Position numbers and translations under genes: made by a program. From Verticillium longisporum (lineage: Eukaryota > Ascomycota > Sordariomycetes > Glomerellales > Plectosphaerellaceae), in the NCBI GenBank assembly GCA_019188255.1, contig JAETXT010000001.1:1-64000 (forward strand): a stretch of 64,000 nucleotides of DNA, written 5' to 3'. The notes below the pieces were generated by a model that saw nothing but the letters and a program-made list of their open reading frames with translations, was not told where the DNA came from and made no database searches. Of this stretch, positions 55,327-64,000 are shown piece by piece; position 1 is the first letter of the stretch, and the number at the start of each line of letters is the position of its first letter.

Positions 55327-58079
55327 ATGGCGAGCGGAGAGTTGGCGCTCAACATCGCATTCTATGCGTATCCTTGCCTCCTGTTTGTGGCACTGCTAGG
55401 AGCCCAATTCATTCAATACTTTCGCAATCGAAACCGCGAAACGCGTCACGTCGCGCTTCGAGACGAGGTCACCAAGCATGACATCGAAGGCCTGAAGCGA
55501 TCACACGCCCGTGTCATCTGGCTTCTTCAACTGATTCTTGGCTTACTGCTTCTATCGAGCATTATCCTTGCCGTGCGAGAGGCGGTCGCAACCCGACAAA
55601 ATTTTCAAGGCAGGATTGACTTCGGCTTCAGCGCGTATTTGGTTAGTCCACTTCCGAAACTCGCCTTTTAAGCCTCTCATTGACCAAAATTGCAGGCTTC
55701 CCATGTTGGAGTCTTACTTTACTTCTTGTCCGGTCTTTTGCCTGATCCGGAGGGGCCTTGGTCTCCCGGCAGTCCACATAGGCTTGCATGGGTAGTGGGC
55801 GCTTTGTCAGAGGCTGTAATCACCGCTACCCTCGCCGCCGGCCAAGACACACTGCGAGTATCCAGAGGCTTCGTTAACAGTATCGAGGGTCTCAGCTTGA
55901 CTAGGATTGCGATTATTGTACTCATGACTGCAACTCTGTGTCTCAGGGACTACAGAATTGGTCCCTTGCATCTGGAGTCGACGACCGCCGATGAGCAGCG
56001 GTCTCTCCTAGCAAATGGCAATGACAATGGCTACGCCAGTGTCCCAAACATGCCGTCAAGGTCAGCCATACGGACTCAGGTGTCAGGAACTGGCTGGCTT
56101 GACTACTTTACGGGCTTCAAAGTCCTGTTTCCGTACCTATGGTAAACAAAAAGACAACCCTTTGGTCCAACATCGCTGATAGACACAGGCCCAAAGACTC
56201 GCCGACATATCAACTAATTGTAGTTTTCTGCATGCTCCTCCTACTTTGTCAACGCACTATCAATGTCCTAGCTCCGCTTCAGCTCGGAGTCCTGGTGGAC
56301 TCACTGGGAAAGGGTCGCCTGCCATATAAAGAGATCATACTCTACGTCGTCTACCGCGCCCTGCAGGGTAATCAAGGTGCCATTGGCGCAGCTCGCTCTG
56401 TTCTTTGGATTCCTGTGTCTCAATCTCTCTTCCGCCGGTTATCTACCGCCGCCTTCGAGCACGTTCTGGGCCTTTCGCTGGAGTTTCATCTGAACAAGAA
56501 GATCGGCGAGGTGACGAGCGCGCTGAGCAGGGGAGCCGCCATCAATACTTTCCTCGAAAGCTTCTGCTTCCAGGTATTCCCGATGGTCTTTGACATTTTC
56601 GTTGCCGGCGTCATCTTTTTTATCAAGTACGACGCCTTTTACACCATTATCGTCTTCTTCATCATGTGGTCCTACATCTTCTTGACCATCTACGTGGCCA
56701 AGTACCGCGGCCGGCAGAGACGCGACATGACGATAAAGACGCGTGAGATGGAAGCTGTCAAGACGGATGCCATCCTTGCGTACGAGACGGTGCAGCACAA
56801 TTGTGCAGTGTCTCGGGAGACGCAAAGATTCCGAGAACATGTTGCCATCTTCCAGCGAGCAGAGCGCTTGGTTCAGTGGTCTCTCAATGGGCTGAATCTC
56901 ACACAAAGCTCAATTTTCACACTGGGGACGGCTCTTCTCGTCGGCGTCTCTGCGTACAAAATTTGCATCGGCGAGCAGTCTGTTGGCGACTTTGTCAGCC
57001 TCATCAATTACTTTGTCCAACTTCAGGGTCCTCTCAACTTCTTTGGAACCTACTACAACATGCTGCAGAATAACCTCATCGAAGCTGAGAGGCTGCTCGA
57101 CTTGGTACCATATCCTCCCCTTCAACACTGATGTGCCACTAATTTGGCGCGTAGTTTCAGGAAACGCCAGGCGTCGTCGAGAAGAGGGATGCCGTCACGC
57201 TGCCTCAGCCTCGCGGTGCAATTTCCTTTAATGAAGTAGGTTTTTCGTACCAAAGTAAGAAAGGTGAGCCTGTATTGCAAGGCATCAGCTTTACTGTAGC
57301 TCCAGGAACCAAAACCGCTATTGTGGGAGAATCTGGTAGCGGCAAATCAACCTGCCTGCGGCTTCTCTATCGCTTCTATGACGTATCGAGTGGCTCCATC
57401 ACCGTTGATGGGCACGACATCAAGGACCTCAAGCTTGACAGCCTTCGCTGGAATATCGGCGTTGTTCCACAAGACACTGTTTTGTTCAATGCTAGCATAA
57501 TGTATAATCTCCTCTATGCCAAGTCTGAAGCCACAGAGGCCGATGTGTACACGGCGTGCAAAGCGGCCAACATCCACGACCGGATTCTCGACTTCCCTGA
57601 TGGATACGACTCCAAGGTTGGAGAACGCGGGCTGAAACTCTCCGGGGGAGAACGCCAGCGCGTAAGCTCCTGCCCCCCTCATATTGAATTCATACTGAAA
57701 TCCATAGGTTGCCATTGCGAGAGCTATACTTAAGGACGCCCGGATTTTGCTGTTGGATGAGGCTACAGCTTCCCTTGACTCACATACCGAGAGACAGATT
57801 CAAGATGCTCTGGAACAAGTCACATCCGGTCGAACAACCATCACAATCGCGTTAGTCTACAATTCCGTCAATTTTGTTCAACAACTGACTCCCAATAGAC
57901 ACCGTCTGTCTACCATCACGACATCAGAGCAGATCATTGTGCTTCATCAAGGGAAAATCGCCGAACGCGGCACTCACAACGACTTACTTGCGTTGAGGGG
58001 AAAGTATTGTGCCATGTGGGAGAAGCAGACTATAAGCGAAAAGGTGGAGAAAGAAAAAAGTGTTCTCGAAAGGTCATGA
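55327..58079 (+). CDS. HMT1-type ABC half-transporter (vacuolar heavy-metal/thiol-peptide exporter)
   Basis: Six exons (55327-55641, 55696-56141, 56189-57104, 57155-57661, 57708-57850, 57899-58079) encode 835 aa in one frame. An N-terminal extra membrane region of about five spans (residues 1-250) distinguishes HMT1/ABCB6-type half-transporters. The six-span domain follows (LIVVFCMLLLLCQ through VGDFVSLINYFVQLQGPLNF). The nucleotide-binding domain has Walker A GESGSGKST near residue 617, VVPQDTVLFN, the signature LSGGERQR, Walker B ILLLDEATASLD and the H-loop AHRLST. All are intact. HMT1 proteins load glutathione- or phytochelatin-bound metals into vacuoles. The gene sits alone between two RIP blocks. 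An in-frame ATG at 55300 is an alternative start. Confidence 0.93.
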
Positions 58080-58890
58080 ACGGAGTTGGATCAGACAAAG
58101 TGTGAAACTGAGACAGAACTATAGCAAAGAAAGACTTGCTAGGCGGCCTCTTTGCAATTCAAGCTTTGACACATTGAGCCTCCCAAGTTGCCTTGTCTTT
58201 CGAACTTGCGGGACTGGGATCTGAACGAAGGCAAACAGGTACGATTTCTCCTACCAGTTCGCCCTCTCATCTTGCTGGCGTCAGCCAGCGGGACCCATTA
58301 CATCGCAGCCTATGGAAGTGTTCTAATGGAAGCGACCGGTAGGCCGGCTGGGTCGCCATCAAGGGGACATTTGCCTTGCCAGCGAAGCAGCCGGGACCAA
58401 CGATACTGCCATTGGAAAATCAGTTCTATTTATTACCGCTATGTAGAGCGATGTTGTCCATCCCTGAAAAACAAACCTCATGCCAACCCCCGATAAGGGG
58501 GTCGTTTTCTCCAACCTGGAATTGCCGGAGTACAAATGCTGGTTATGGAGAGCGAAACTTTCATTTTGTTCGCAAAAGAAATGGTTCGCTATTCTTCTGC
58601 CCGCCTCATAGCACAAGCCTCCAGTTAACACTGTTGTTCTCCCCGAATCTCAACTCACAACAGCGCTGAAATCCGTACCACTCTGAAGATCGGGGGCTAC
58701 TTCTGATGCATTCTGCTGATGAAACCCATCTGGTTGGTGGTAATAATGGTGGTAGTGGTGATGGTGATGATGATAGTGGTGACGAGTGAAACCAGACGAA
58801 CTCTGATCATGGCTGATTTGGGTATTTGTGCCGTCCGCCGTAGCTATGAAGTCCTAGTCATGCTAGTAGGTCTAGGTCAGCGCTACACCC
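58080..58890. other. Intergenic region with a GGT/GAT microsatellite
   Basis: Downstream of the ABC gene. A GGT/GAT-rich simple repeat lies at 58733-58786. No gene supported; base composition shifts to RIP type at about 58890. Confidence 0.5.
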
Positions 58891-59108
58891 TAACTAAATA
58901 AGTCAAATATAGGTATCGGATTAAGTTATTTAGTCCTATTTATAAATATTTATTTATTTAGTTAATAATAAAGCTAATATAATAGTTATTAGCCTACTTA
59001 AGACCTAGATTCTATAATATTAAGACTATTCGCTACTATCGAGCCCTCCCTATATATATAAGTATAAATTAATAAGATAATATAACTAGGGGTTTCTTAA
59101 TGAAAATA

Positions 59109-59802
59109 ATAGGAGTTATAAGGAGTTAGAGTCTTATAACTACTCTAATAGCTTGAAAAAAGGCTAAATTATAACGATATATATATTATAAAGTAGAGAA
59201 AAATCGTAGCTATAGAATAGTATAGTTTTTATAATATTCTATAGAGCTATTCTATAATAATAAGCGTTTAAGCTCTCCTATACCCTATTAGCTAGAGCTT
59301 AAATCCGACTCTACTTCCCCCGTAAATCTAGAGGTAGTCTAAGCACCTTATCTACATATAGCTATTAAGGGTTAGTCTATTATATATAGAGGGTACCCCT
59401 TAGACCTATTTTTTTAAGTTTTTAGATTTAATAATTATCTAATTCTAATTATACTTATAAATCCCCTTTATATAATAATTCCTATTTAATTTATACGTTT
59501 TTAATTATTATAAATAGATACTTTCTAAAATACGCTTTACTCTTATTAGGATTAATCTAAATATTTCTCTTAATTAGTTATAAGCTTCTTTTTAATTACC
59601 TTTTTACCTATTTATCTTCTATTTAAATGAAAAATATATTATTTTATAGCTCTTATTAAGGGCTATATAAACCTTCGAGATATTTCTTAATTTAATATCT
59701 CCTTCTTAAGATATAATTACTTTTATCTCTCTTATCCTCTTATCTATTATTATCTCTTTATTCTATAATTAAGCTATACCCTTAGTTATTATTTAATACC
59801 TC
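59109..59802 (+). repeat. Left arm of long inverted repeat
   Basis: About 700 bases that match the reverse complement of 59929-60630, with mostly transition differences. Landmarks on this arm: GGAGTTAGAGTCTTATAACT, ATAATAATAAGCGTTTAAGC and TCTAGAGGTAGTCTAAGC. The inner 300 bases also occur near the telomere (1056-1368). Confidence 0.85.
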
Positions 59803-59819
59803 CTATATCGACTACGATA

Positions 59820-59889
59820 TATACTAATAGATTTAAACCTATAACCTCTAATAGGGCTCTAGAGATCCTAATTAACTAAGCTATTCTCT
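59820..59889 (-). other. tRNA-like relic in the inverted-repeat spacer
   Basis: On the minus strand the spacer holds an A-box-like TAGCTTAGTTAATTAGGA and, at tRNA spacing, a B-box-like GGTTTAAATCT. No acceptor stem can be drawn and the T stem is poor, so it is not a working tRNA. It could be a RIP-mutated tRNA gene or the head of a tRNA-derived element. Confidence 0.35.
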
Positions 59890-59928
59890 TCTTTTAGTTT
59901 TTATTAATAGATAATATAGTTAATATAA

Positions 59929-60630
59929 GAGGTATTAAATAATAACTAAGGGTATAGCTTAATTATAGAATAAAGAGATAATAATAGATAAAGGAATAAG
60001 AGGAAAGGAGAGATAAAAGTAATTATATTTAAAGAAGAAGATCTTAGATTAAGAAATAGATTAAAGATTCTTATAGCCCTTAATAAAAGCTATAAAATAA
60101 TATATTTTTTATTTAAATTAAAGGTAAATAAGTAAAAAGGGAATTAAGAAGAAAGTTATAATTAATTAAGAGAAATACTTAGATTAATCCTAATAAGAGT
60201 AAAGTATATCTTAGAAAGTATTTATTTATAATAAATAAGAATATATAAATTAAATAGGAATTATTATATAAAAGGGATTTATAAATATAATTAGAATTAG
60301 ATAATTATTAGATCTAAAAAACCTAAAAAATAGGTCTAGGGGATGCCCTTTATATATAATAGATTAACCCTTAATAGCTATATATAGATAAAGCGCTTAG
60401 ACTACCTCTAGACCTATAGGGGAAGTAGAGTTAGATTCTAAGCTCTAGCTAATAAGGTATAAGAGAACTTAAACGCTTATTATTATAGAACGGCTCTATA
60501 GAATATTATAAGAATTATACTATTCTATAGCTACGGTTTTTCTCTATTTTATAATCTATATATCGTTATAGTTTAGCTTTTATTTAAGCTACTAGAGTAG
60601 TTATAAGACTCTAACCCTTATAACTCCTAT
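59929..60630 (-). repeat. Right arm of long inverted repeat
   Basis: Reverse complement of the left arm over about 700 bases, separated from it by a 126-base spacer. Its outer 45 bases are duplicated in tandem just beyond the arm (60631-60686). Confidence 0.85.
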
Positions 60631-60688
60631 AGCTTTTATTCGAGCTACTAGAGTAGTTATAAGACTCTAACCTTTATAACTCCTATAT

Positions 60689-60812
60689 TATCTACTCTTA
60701 GCGATTATATAAGCTATAGCTTACGTGCTCCTAAGAGCAGTGGATCCTAGATATCCTAGATATCTTAGATATCACTATCCTAACTATAGAGTTCCCTAAT
60801 ATTAGTTCAATA
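60689..60812 (-). repeat. LTR-like repeat fragment D, inverted
   Basis: Reverse complement begins TATTGAACTAATATTAGGGA and follows repeats B and C for about 120 bases before it is cut by the inverted-repeat unit. It ends 62 bases before the truncated MFS gene. Confidence 0.65.
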
Positions 60813-60873
60813 GTAAGGGATTCTAGGGTAATGCAAATAGGGTGGCGGTGCAAAGGTGGGTAAGCAACGTTAG

Positions 60874-62016
60874 TTCTTGATCACTTTATCTCTAATGCTA
60901 TTAGCTCTTATGACTGCACCCCTTGTCACTCTCTCGGTGCGCTCGTTAGGGTCCAGATCTACATTGGCGCTAGGTGTTATCATCCAGACCAGTGCACTGC
61001 TGGGCGCCTCTTTCCGTTTTCAAATATGGCACCTCCTGCTTACCCAGGGCGTCTTTTTCGGTCTAGGCGTTGGGCTGTCCTTTAACTCTATAGTATCGAT
61101 CATCTCGCAATATTTCGACAAACGCAGATCATTTGCAAACTTATTATCGACCTGTGGTTCAGGGTTTGGTGGCTTGACATACTCTCTCGTGACCAACGCA
61201 GCCATTCGGAGTGTCGGCTTGGCTTGGACATTTCGCATTCTTGCCATTCTAACACTTGTCGTCAACGGTCTTTGCTGCATTCTGCTGCGCAATAGAAATA
61301 AGAGCGTCGGTACAGTACTGTCGGCCTTTCGTTGGGAGCTCCTCAAGAGAAAAAATTATCTTCTGTTCTTGTTGTGGGGGCTTTTCAGGCTAATAGGCTA
61401 TACCATTGTCATCTTCTCTCTGGCCGACTTCGGCCAGAGTGTAGCGTTTATAACGAGTCAGGCATCCCTGGCTGCGGCCCTTATGAATCGTGAGAATGTG
61501 ACTACGTCGGAAGACGCTGACAAGGTGCAGTTGGGCAGGGTGTCGGTCATCCCATCATAGGCCTGTCGAATGATCGCTGGGGCCGCTTGGACGTCGCTGG
61601 AATCAGCACCCTACTCGCTGGTTTGACAACGTTGTTCATCTGGGTTTTTGCTGGAAAGGACTTCGCCGGTCTCCTCATTTACGCGCTTTGTGGTGCTCTA
61701 GACGGCTGTTTTTGGCCCACAGTGGCGGCTGTGGGCGCTGAAGTCGTCTGGCTCCCACTCCTCCCGGCAGCGCTGTGAATCTTTTGGACAGTTCTCTCTA
61801 TACCAACCCTTCTTGCCCAGCCCATTGCTCTCGCTATCAATATCAAGGACGGGGCGGTGACGGCTACCTCGGCGTCCAACTTCTAGCCGGCTTGGCGTAT
61901 ATCGCGGCCTTTGCCTCTCGTAAGTACTTGACGAATGGTTTCGATGGAACAATGCTAACTCGAGGCTAGTCTGGACTTTACGAGCGATGAGATCAAATAA
62001 GAAGGAACTGGAATGA
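60874..62016 (+). pseudogene. MFS monocarboxylate-transporter-like, 5'-truncated and broken
   Basis: Readable exons lie at 60874-61489, 61531-61919 and 61970-62016. Membrane segments follow the MCT-like pattern: LGVIIQTSALLGASF, WHLLLTQGVFFGLGVGLSF, YFDKRRSFANLLSTCGSGFG, LGQGVGHPIIGLSNDRWGR, FWPTVAAVGAEVV. The first roughly 90 residues (about two spans) are missing, replaced by repeat D just upstream. Inside there is an in-frame TGA where the family has Ser (61776-61778), and a missing base in a run of G at about 61852. The C terminus ends in LWTLRAMRSNKKELE. A transporter for a carboxylate or metabolite, now dead. Confidence 0.85.
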
Positions 62017-62196
62017 TCCTTATCATACCTCTTTTAAAAGAGGTCATATAGAGTATAAATGGACAGAAGCGGTATACATAAGGCGGGTTAATAATAAACT
62101 ATAGAAACCGTTGAGGCTCTATCTCAATCTAAGCACTCCCGGGTGAAAACTATAGCGCCTTCAGATGTACTGCCTTGAAATGATTGCGCCATCTCT

Positions 62197-62580
62197 CTAA
62201 TGAGCCTCAACCTCGGCCAAGAAGGTTCCCTTGTGGCCGAGACTTCCGATGTCCAGGCATGCCTCAAAGTTCTTGCCATCGCTAGTCGTGTGCCACTGTC
62301 GGATCTTCTTGCCATCAACCTGCTGGGTGATCTTGATATCCAACTTCTTCTTGATGTAAGGAGTTACGACAACATCCACGTTGCTGGGTGAGCCCTTGAT
62401 AGCAACGGTCAACTTGGCCAGACCGTCAAAGTGGATGTCTCCAGCCGCGTTACCGGGCTTGAAGGACTTGGCTTTCGATCCGACGTCAGTGAACTGAGAA
62501 TTGCCGGGATAAATGGGGTCGATGCAAGCCATCGAGCTGGCGATAAGGCCAATGATAGTAGCGAGGGTAAACGTCTTCAT
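62197..62580 (-). CDS. Small secreted protein, effector-like
   Basis: One exon of 127 aa. A clear signal peptide (MKTFTLATIIGLIASSMA) precedes a mature domain of about 109 residues rich in beta strands and lysine: IHFDGLAKLTVAIKG, VDVVVTPYIKKKLDIKITQQ, FEACLDIGSLGHKG and LAEVEAH. Only two cysteines (residue 19 and the one in FEACLD), which could form one disulfide. I recognise no family. The gene is compact, intron-free and placed in accessory DNA, like fungal effectors or small antimicrobial proteins; that role is inference. A TATA box lies upstream at 62696-62703. Confidence 0.8.
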   Translation of the reverse strand: MKTFTLATIIGLIASSMACIDPIYPGNSQFTDVGSKAKSFKPGNAAGDIHFDGLAKLTVAIKGSPSNVDVVVTPYIKKKLDIKITQQVDGKKIRQWHTTSDGKNFEACLDIGSLGHKGTFLAEVEAH

Positions 62581-62695
62581 TGTGAGGTTTTAGGTGTATT
62601 TGTTGGGCGTGGACTTTGTAAGCTGATAGGAAGGCTAGACTGAAACTGTGGTGGGTGAGGAAAGAAAATGAGAACAGCATAGAGGGGGGAGAACT

Positions 62696-62703
62696 CTTAT
62701 ATA
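62696..62703 (-). promoter_or_regulatory. TATA box of the small secreted protein gene
   Basis: TATATAAG on the minus strand, about 115 bases upstream of the ATG at 62580, a usual fungal core-promoter distance for a strongly expressed gene. Confidence 0.55.
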
Positions 62704-63119
62704 GAAAGAGGGTAGTTATAATCTATTTCAGTATGGTAGCTTGCCTTTGTAACCTGAAACGCGACTTCGTATTAGTTAGGTTACAATCGACCGGAGGTAG
62801 AGGGCTAAGGTTGAGTCGGACATGCCGGTATAAAACTTAATATTAGCTAAACCTAGTTATATCGGAAAGCTACTTCAGAGTAAGTTCTTTACCCCTTAAA
62901 GATTTACGGGGTATAAAAACCTTACCCTTAGCCTACTAGGATTATGTCTCGATTGAGATGGAAAGCTTCGGGGTATAATGTTCTATTTATAAGCCCAGAT
63001 CAGCCCAGATCATGCCTTTATAGCCAGAGTATTCTAAAAGCTTCTTTACTTACTATTAATATTTAATTTAAGATTTCGCTCCCTAAAACTCTATTTCCAT
63101 TCTATCCTAGAACTGGGAA
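62704..63119. other. Partly AT-rich intergenic region
   Basis: Moderately AT-rich, possibly mildly RIPed sequence. No gene seen. Confidence 0.4.
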
Positions 63120-63462
63120 AGATCATGTCTCCCAAAATCGCAAACTGCTGATTGGAATTAGAAGTTGCGTCCCACTCTCCGCGTTAGTTTCCCTTCCACT
63201 CGAGCTTGGTATTACTGGTAAAGGTACATGTAGGCAGTGTGTTCTCATCTAGAACAATAAGCCCAATAGCAGAGTCTTAGCCCCAATGATTTGTTGTAGC
63301 TAAAAGTACATTATTTCCATCCTCGCGCTTCCTATGACAATCGAGTGCAACTCTGCCCATTGGAGGATCGACGTTGGATAACGCTATCGCGGTCGTATTG
63401 GTGAAATTAACTCTGTACATAGATGGCACAGTTTTACTTCTGAGATTCTCTTTCATCAGCAA
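63120..63462 (-). pseudogene. Degraded unrecognised ORF
   Basis: One minus-strand frame reads continuously apart from two stops: MYRVNFTNTTAIALSNVDPP, GRVALDCHRKREDGNN, VLLATTNHWG, stop, DSAIGLIVLDENTLPTCTFT, SNTKLEWKGN, stop, then EWDATSNSNQQFAILGD. The regular hydrophobic-polar pattern resembles a small beta-sandwich protein. Both stops look like point changes, so this is likely a recent pseudogene. Family unknown. Confidence 0.35.
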
Positions 63463-63668
63463 CCTTTCGCTTCAGCTAAAAGGTTTTAGTGTCGTAATGC
63501 ACTATGCTAACTAAAAGGCGCAATCCTCGTTCCTGGAAGAGTTATGGGGCACCTGAAAGTGAAACAAATTACTTCTGCGATTCTTTGAAGCTTACGTATG
63601 TTTGTTGCTTTTGATTGAGCAGAATGAGCCCGTGTCTTTGCCATCGTTCCGGTCAATTGGCTGGTCGC

Positions 63669-64000
63669 TCATGCGCGGCGCGATATTAACGTAGTAACTA
63701 GATTCACGTTAGGTTCGCCAACAAATTTACAGCGAGAGTACTCAAACTGCCCACAATGTTCATTATCTTTGGAGCGCTCGGAACGTCCCGTGGTGAAGCC
63801 AAGATTGTTCATGGCATCGTCGGTGCAGCCTGCAAGCCCATAGCAGATCTCGCCATTCTAAAATCAGCGCCCGACAATCGTAGGCTGAAGTTGGAGCATC
63901 GGTCATTACTAAACTCGCGTGGCTCGAGTATTGCCATCGTGATCGAGTTCAAAGTAAAAGGGATTACTTTTCCACGGAGGATTAGCCCCTATCCTCAGTT
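63669..64000 (-). CDS. Partial gene for a small cysteine-containing protein, cut by the window end
   Basis: On the minus strand an exon entering from 64000 reads LRIGANPPWKSNPFYFELDH and then DGNTRATR down to 63915. A 57-nt intron (63858-63914, GTTTAG to TTTTAG) follows. A last exon at 63857-63669 reads NGEICYGLAGCTDDAMNNLG, RSKDNEHCGQFEYSRCKF and ends at a TGA. The splice keeps frame. The last exon has four cysteines (positions 5, 11, 35 and 43 of its 62 residues), as in small secreted proteins. The start lies outside the window, so a signal peptide cannot be checked. Confidence 0.6.

Larger units (their letters stand above)
58891..60830. repeat. Second RIP-degraded repeat block
   Basis: AT-rich, CpA/TpG-poor block that consists largely of one long inverted repeat (59109-60630) plus an inverted LTR-like fragment at its right edge. 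No protein can be read. Confidence 0.85.

Noticed and set aside
59820..59889. A functional tRNA gene in the inverted-repeat spacer
   Set aside because: A- and B-box-like sequences are present but no acceptor stem forms; kept only as a relic.
63756..64000. A plus-strand frame open to the window end
   Set aside because: The opposite strand gives a better protein with a frame-preserving intron and four cysteines, so this is its shadow.
1..64000. CRISPR arrays, operons, ribosome-binding sites
   Set aside because: The window is eukaryotic (telomere, spliceosomal introns), and no regularly spaced repeat array of that kind is present.

Overview
The window is one chromosome end of a filamentous ascomycete. 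It opens with 17 copies of the telomere unit CCCTAA. Genes have short introns (about 41-60 nt, GT...AG, with branch sites such as CTAAC or GCTGAC). AT-rich blocks almost devoid of CpA and TpG show heavy repeat-induced point mutation (RIP). Gene content (UBA4-PAM17 pair, DEN1, GH81, a GliK-like cyclotransferase, an infection-structure-like protein) suggests Sordariomycetes, probably Hypocreales; the species is not determined.

Layout. 1-1755: telomere and RIP-degraded subtelomeric repeats, followed by a decayed EthD gene. 2.9-45 kb: ordinary gene-rich chromosome. It holds a GliK-like protein, a large disordered protein, tRNA-Gly, the NEDD8 protease DEN1, SLX9, UBA4, PAM17, a chromodomain protein, an RRM-like protein, a PIP-kinase-like protein and a SET protein. 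These are followed by a pectate lyase pseudogene, a striking five-module cysteine protein, two surface/secreted proteins, an aldolase of the DHDPS family, sulfite oxidase and a GH81 glucanase. 45.5-55.1 kb: a RIP-degraded transposon block with LTR-like repeats and a nested, un-RIPed Fot1/pogo transposon. 55.3-58.1 kb: an intact HMT1-type ABC half-transporter. 58.9-60.8 kb: a second RIP block built around a 0.7-kb-arm inverted repeat. 60.9-64 kb: a truncated MFS transporter, a small secreted protein, a degraded ORF and a gene running off the window.

Connections. UBA4 (Urm1 and molybdopterin-synthase activation) and sulfite oxidase (a molybdenum-cofactor enzyme) lie on the same arm. The FAD monooxygenase remnant, ABC transporter and MFS remnant between 44.9 and 62 kb could be the wreck of an accessory or metabolite cluster; the two broken genes stop exactly at copies of one repeat family. 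Several otherwise clean genes (SLX9, GH81 twice) carry single-base frameshifts beside short homopolymers or in GC-rich sequence, which could be assembly errors rather than decay. Exon coordinates come from reading splice signals and reading frames by eye.
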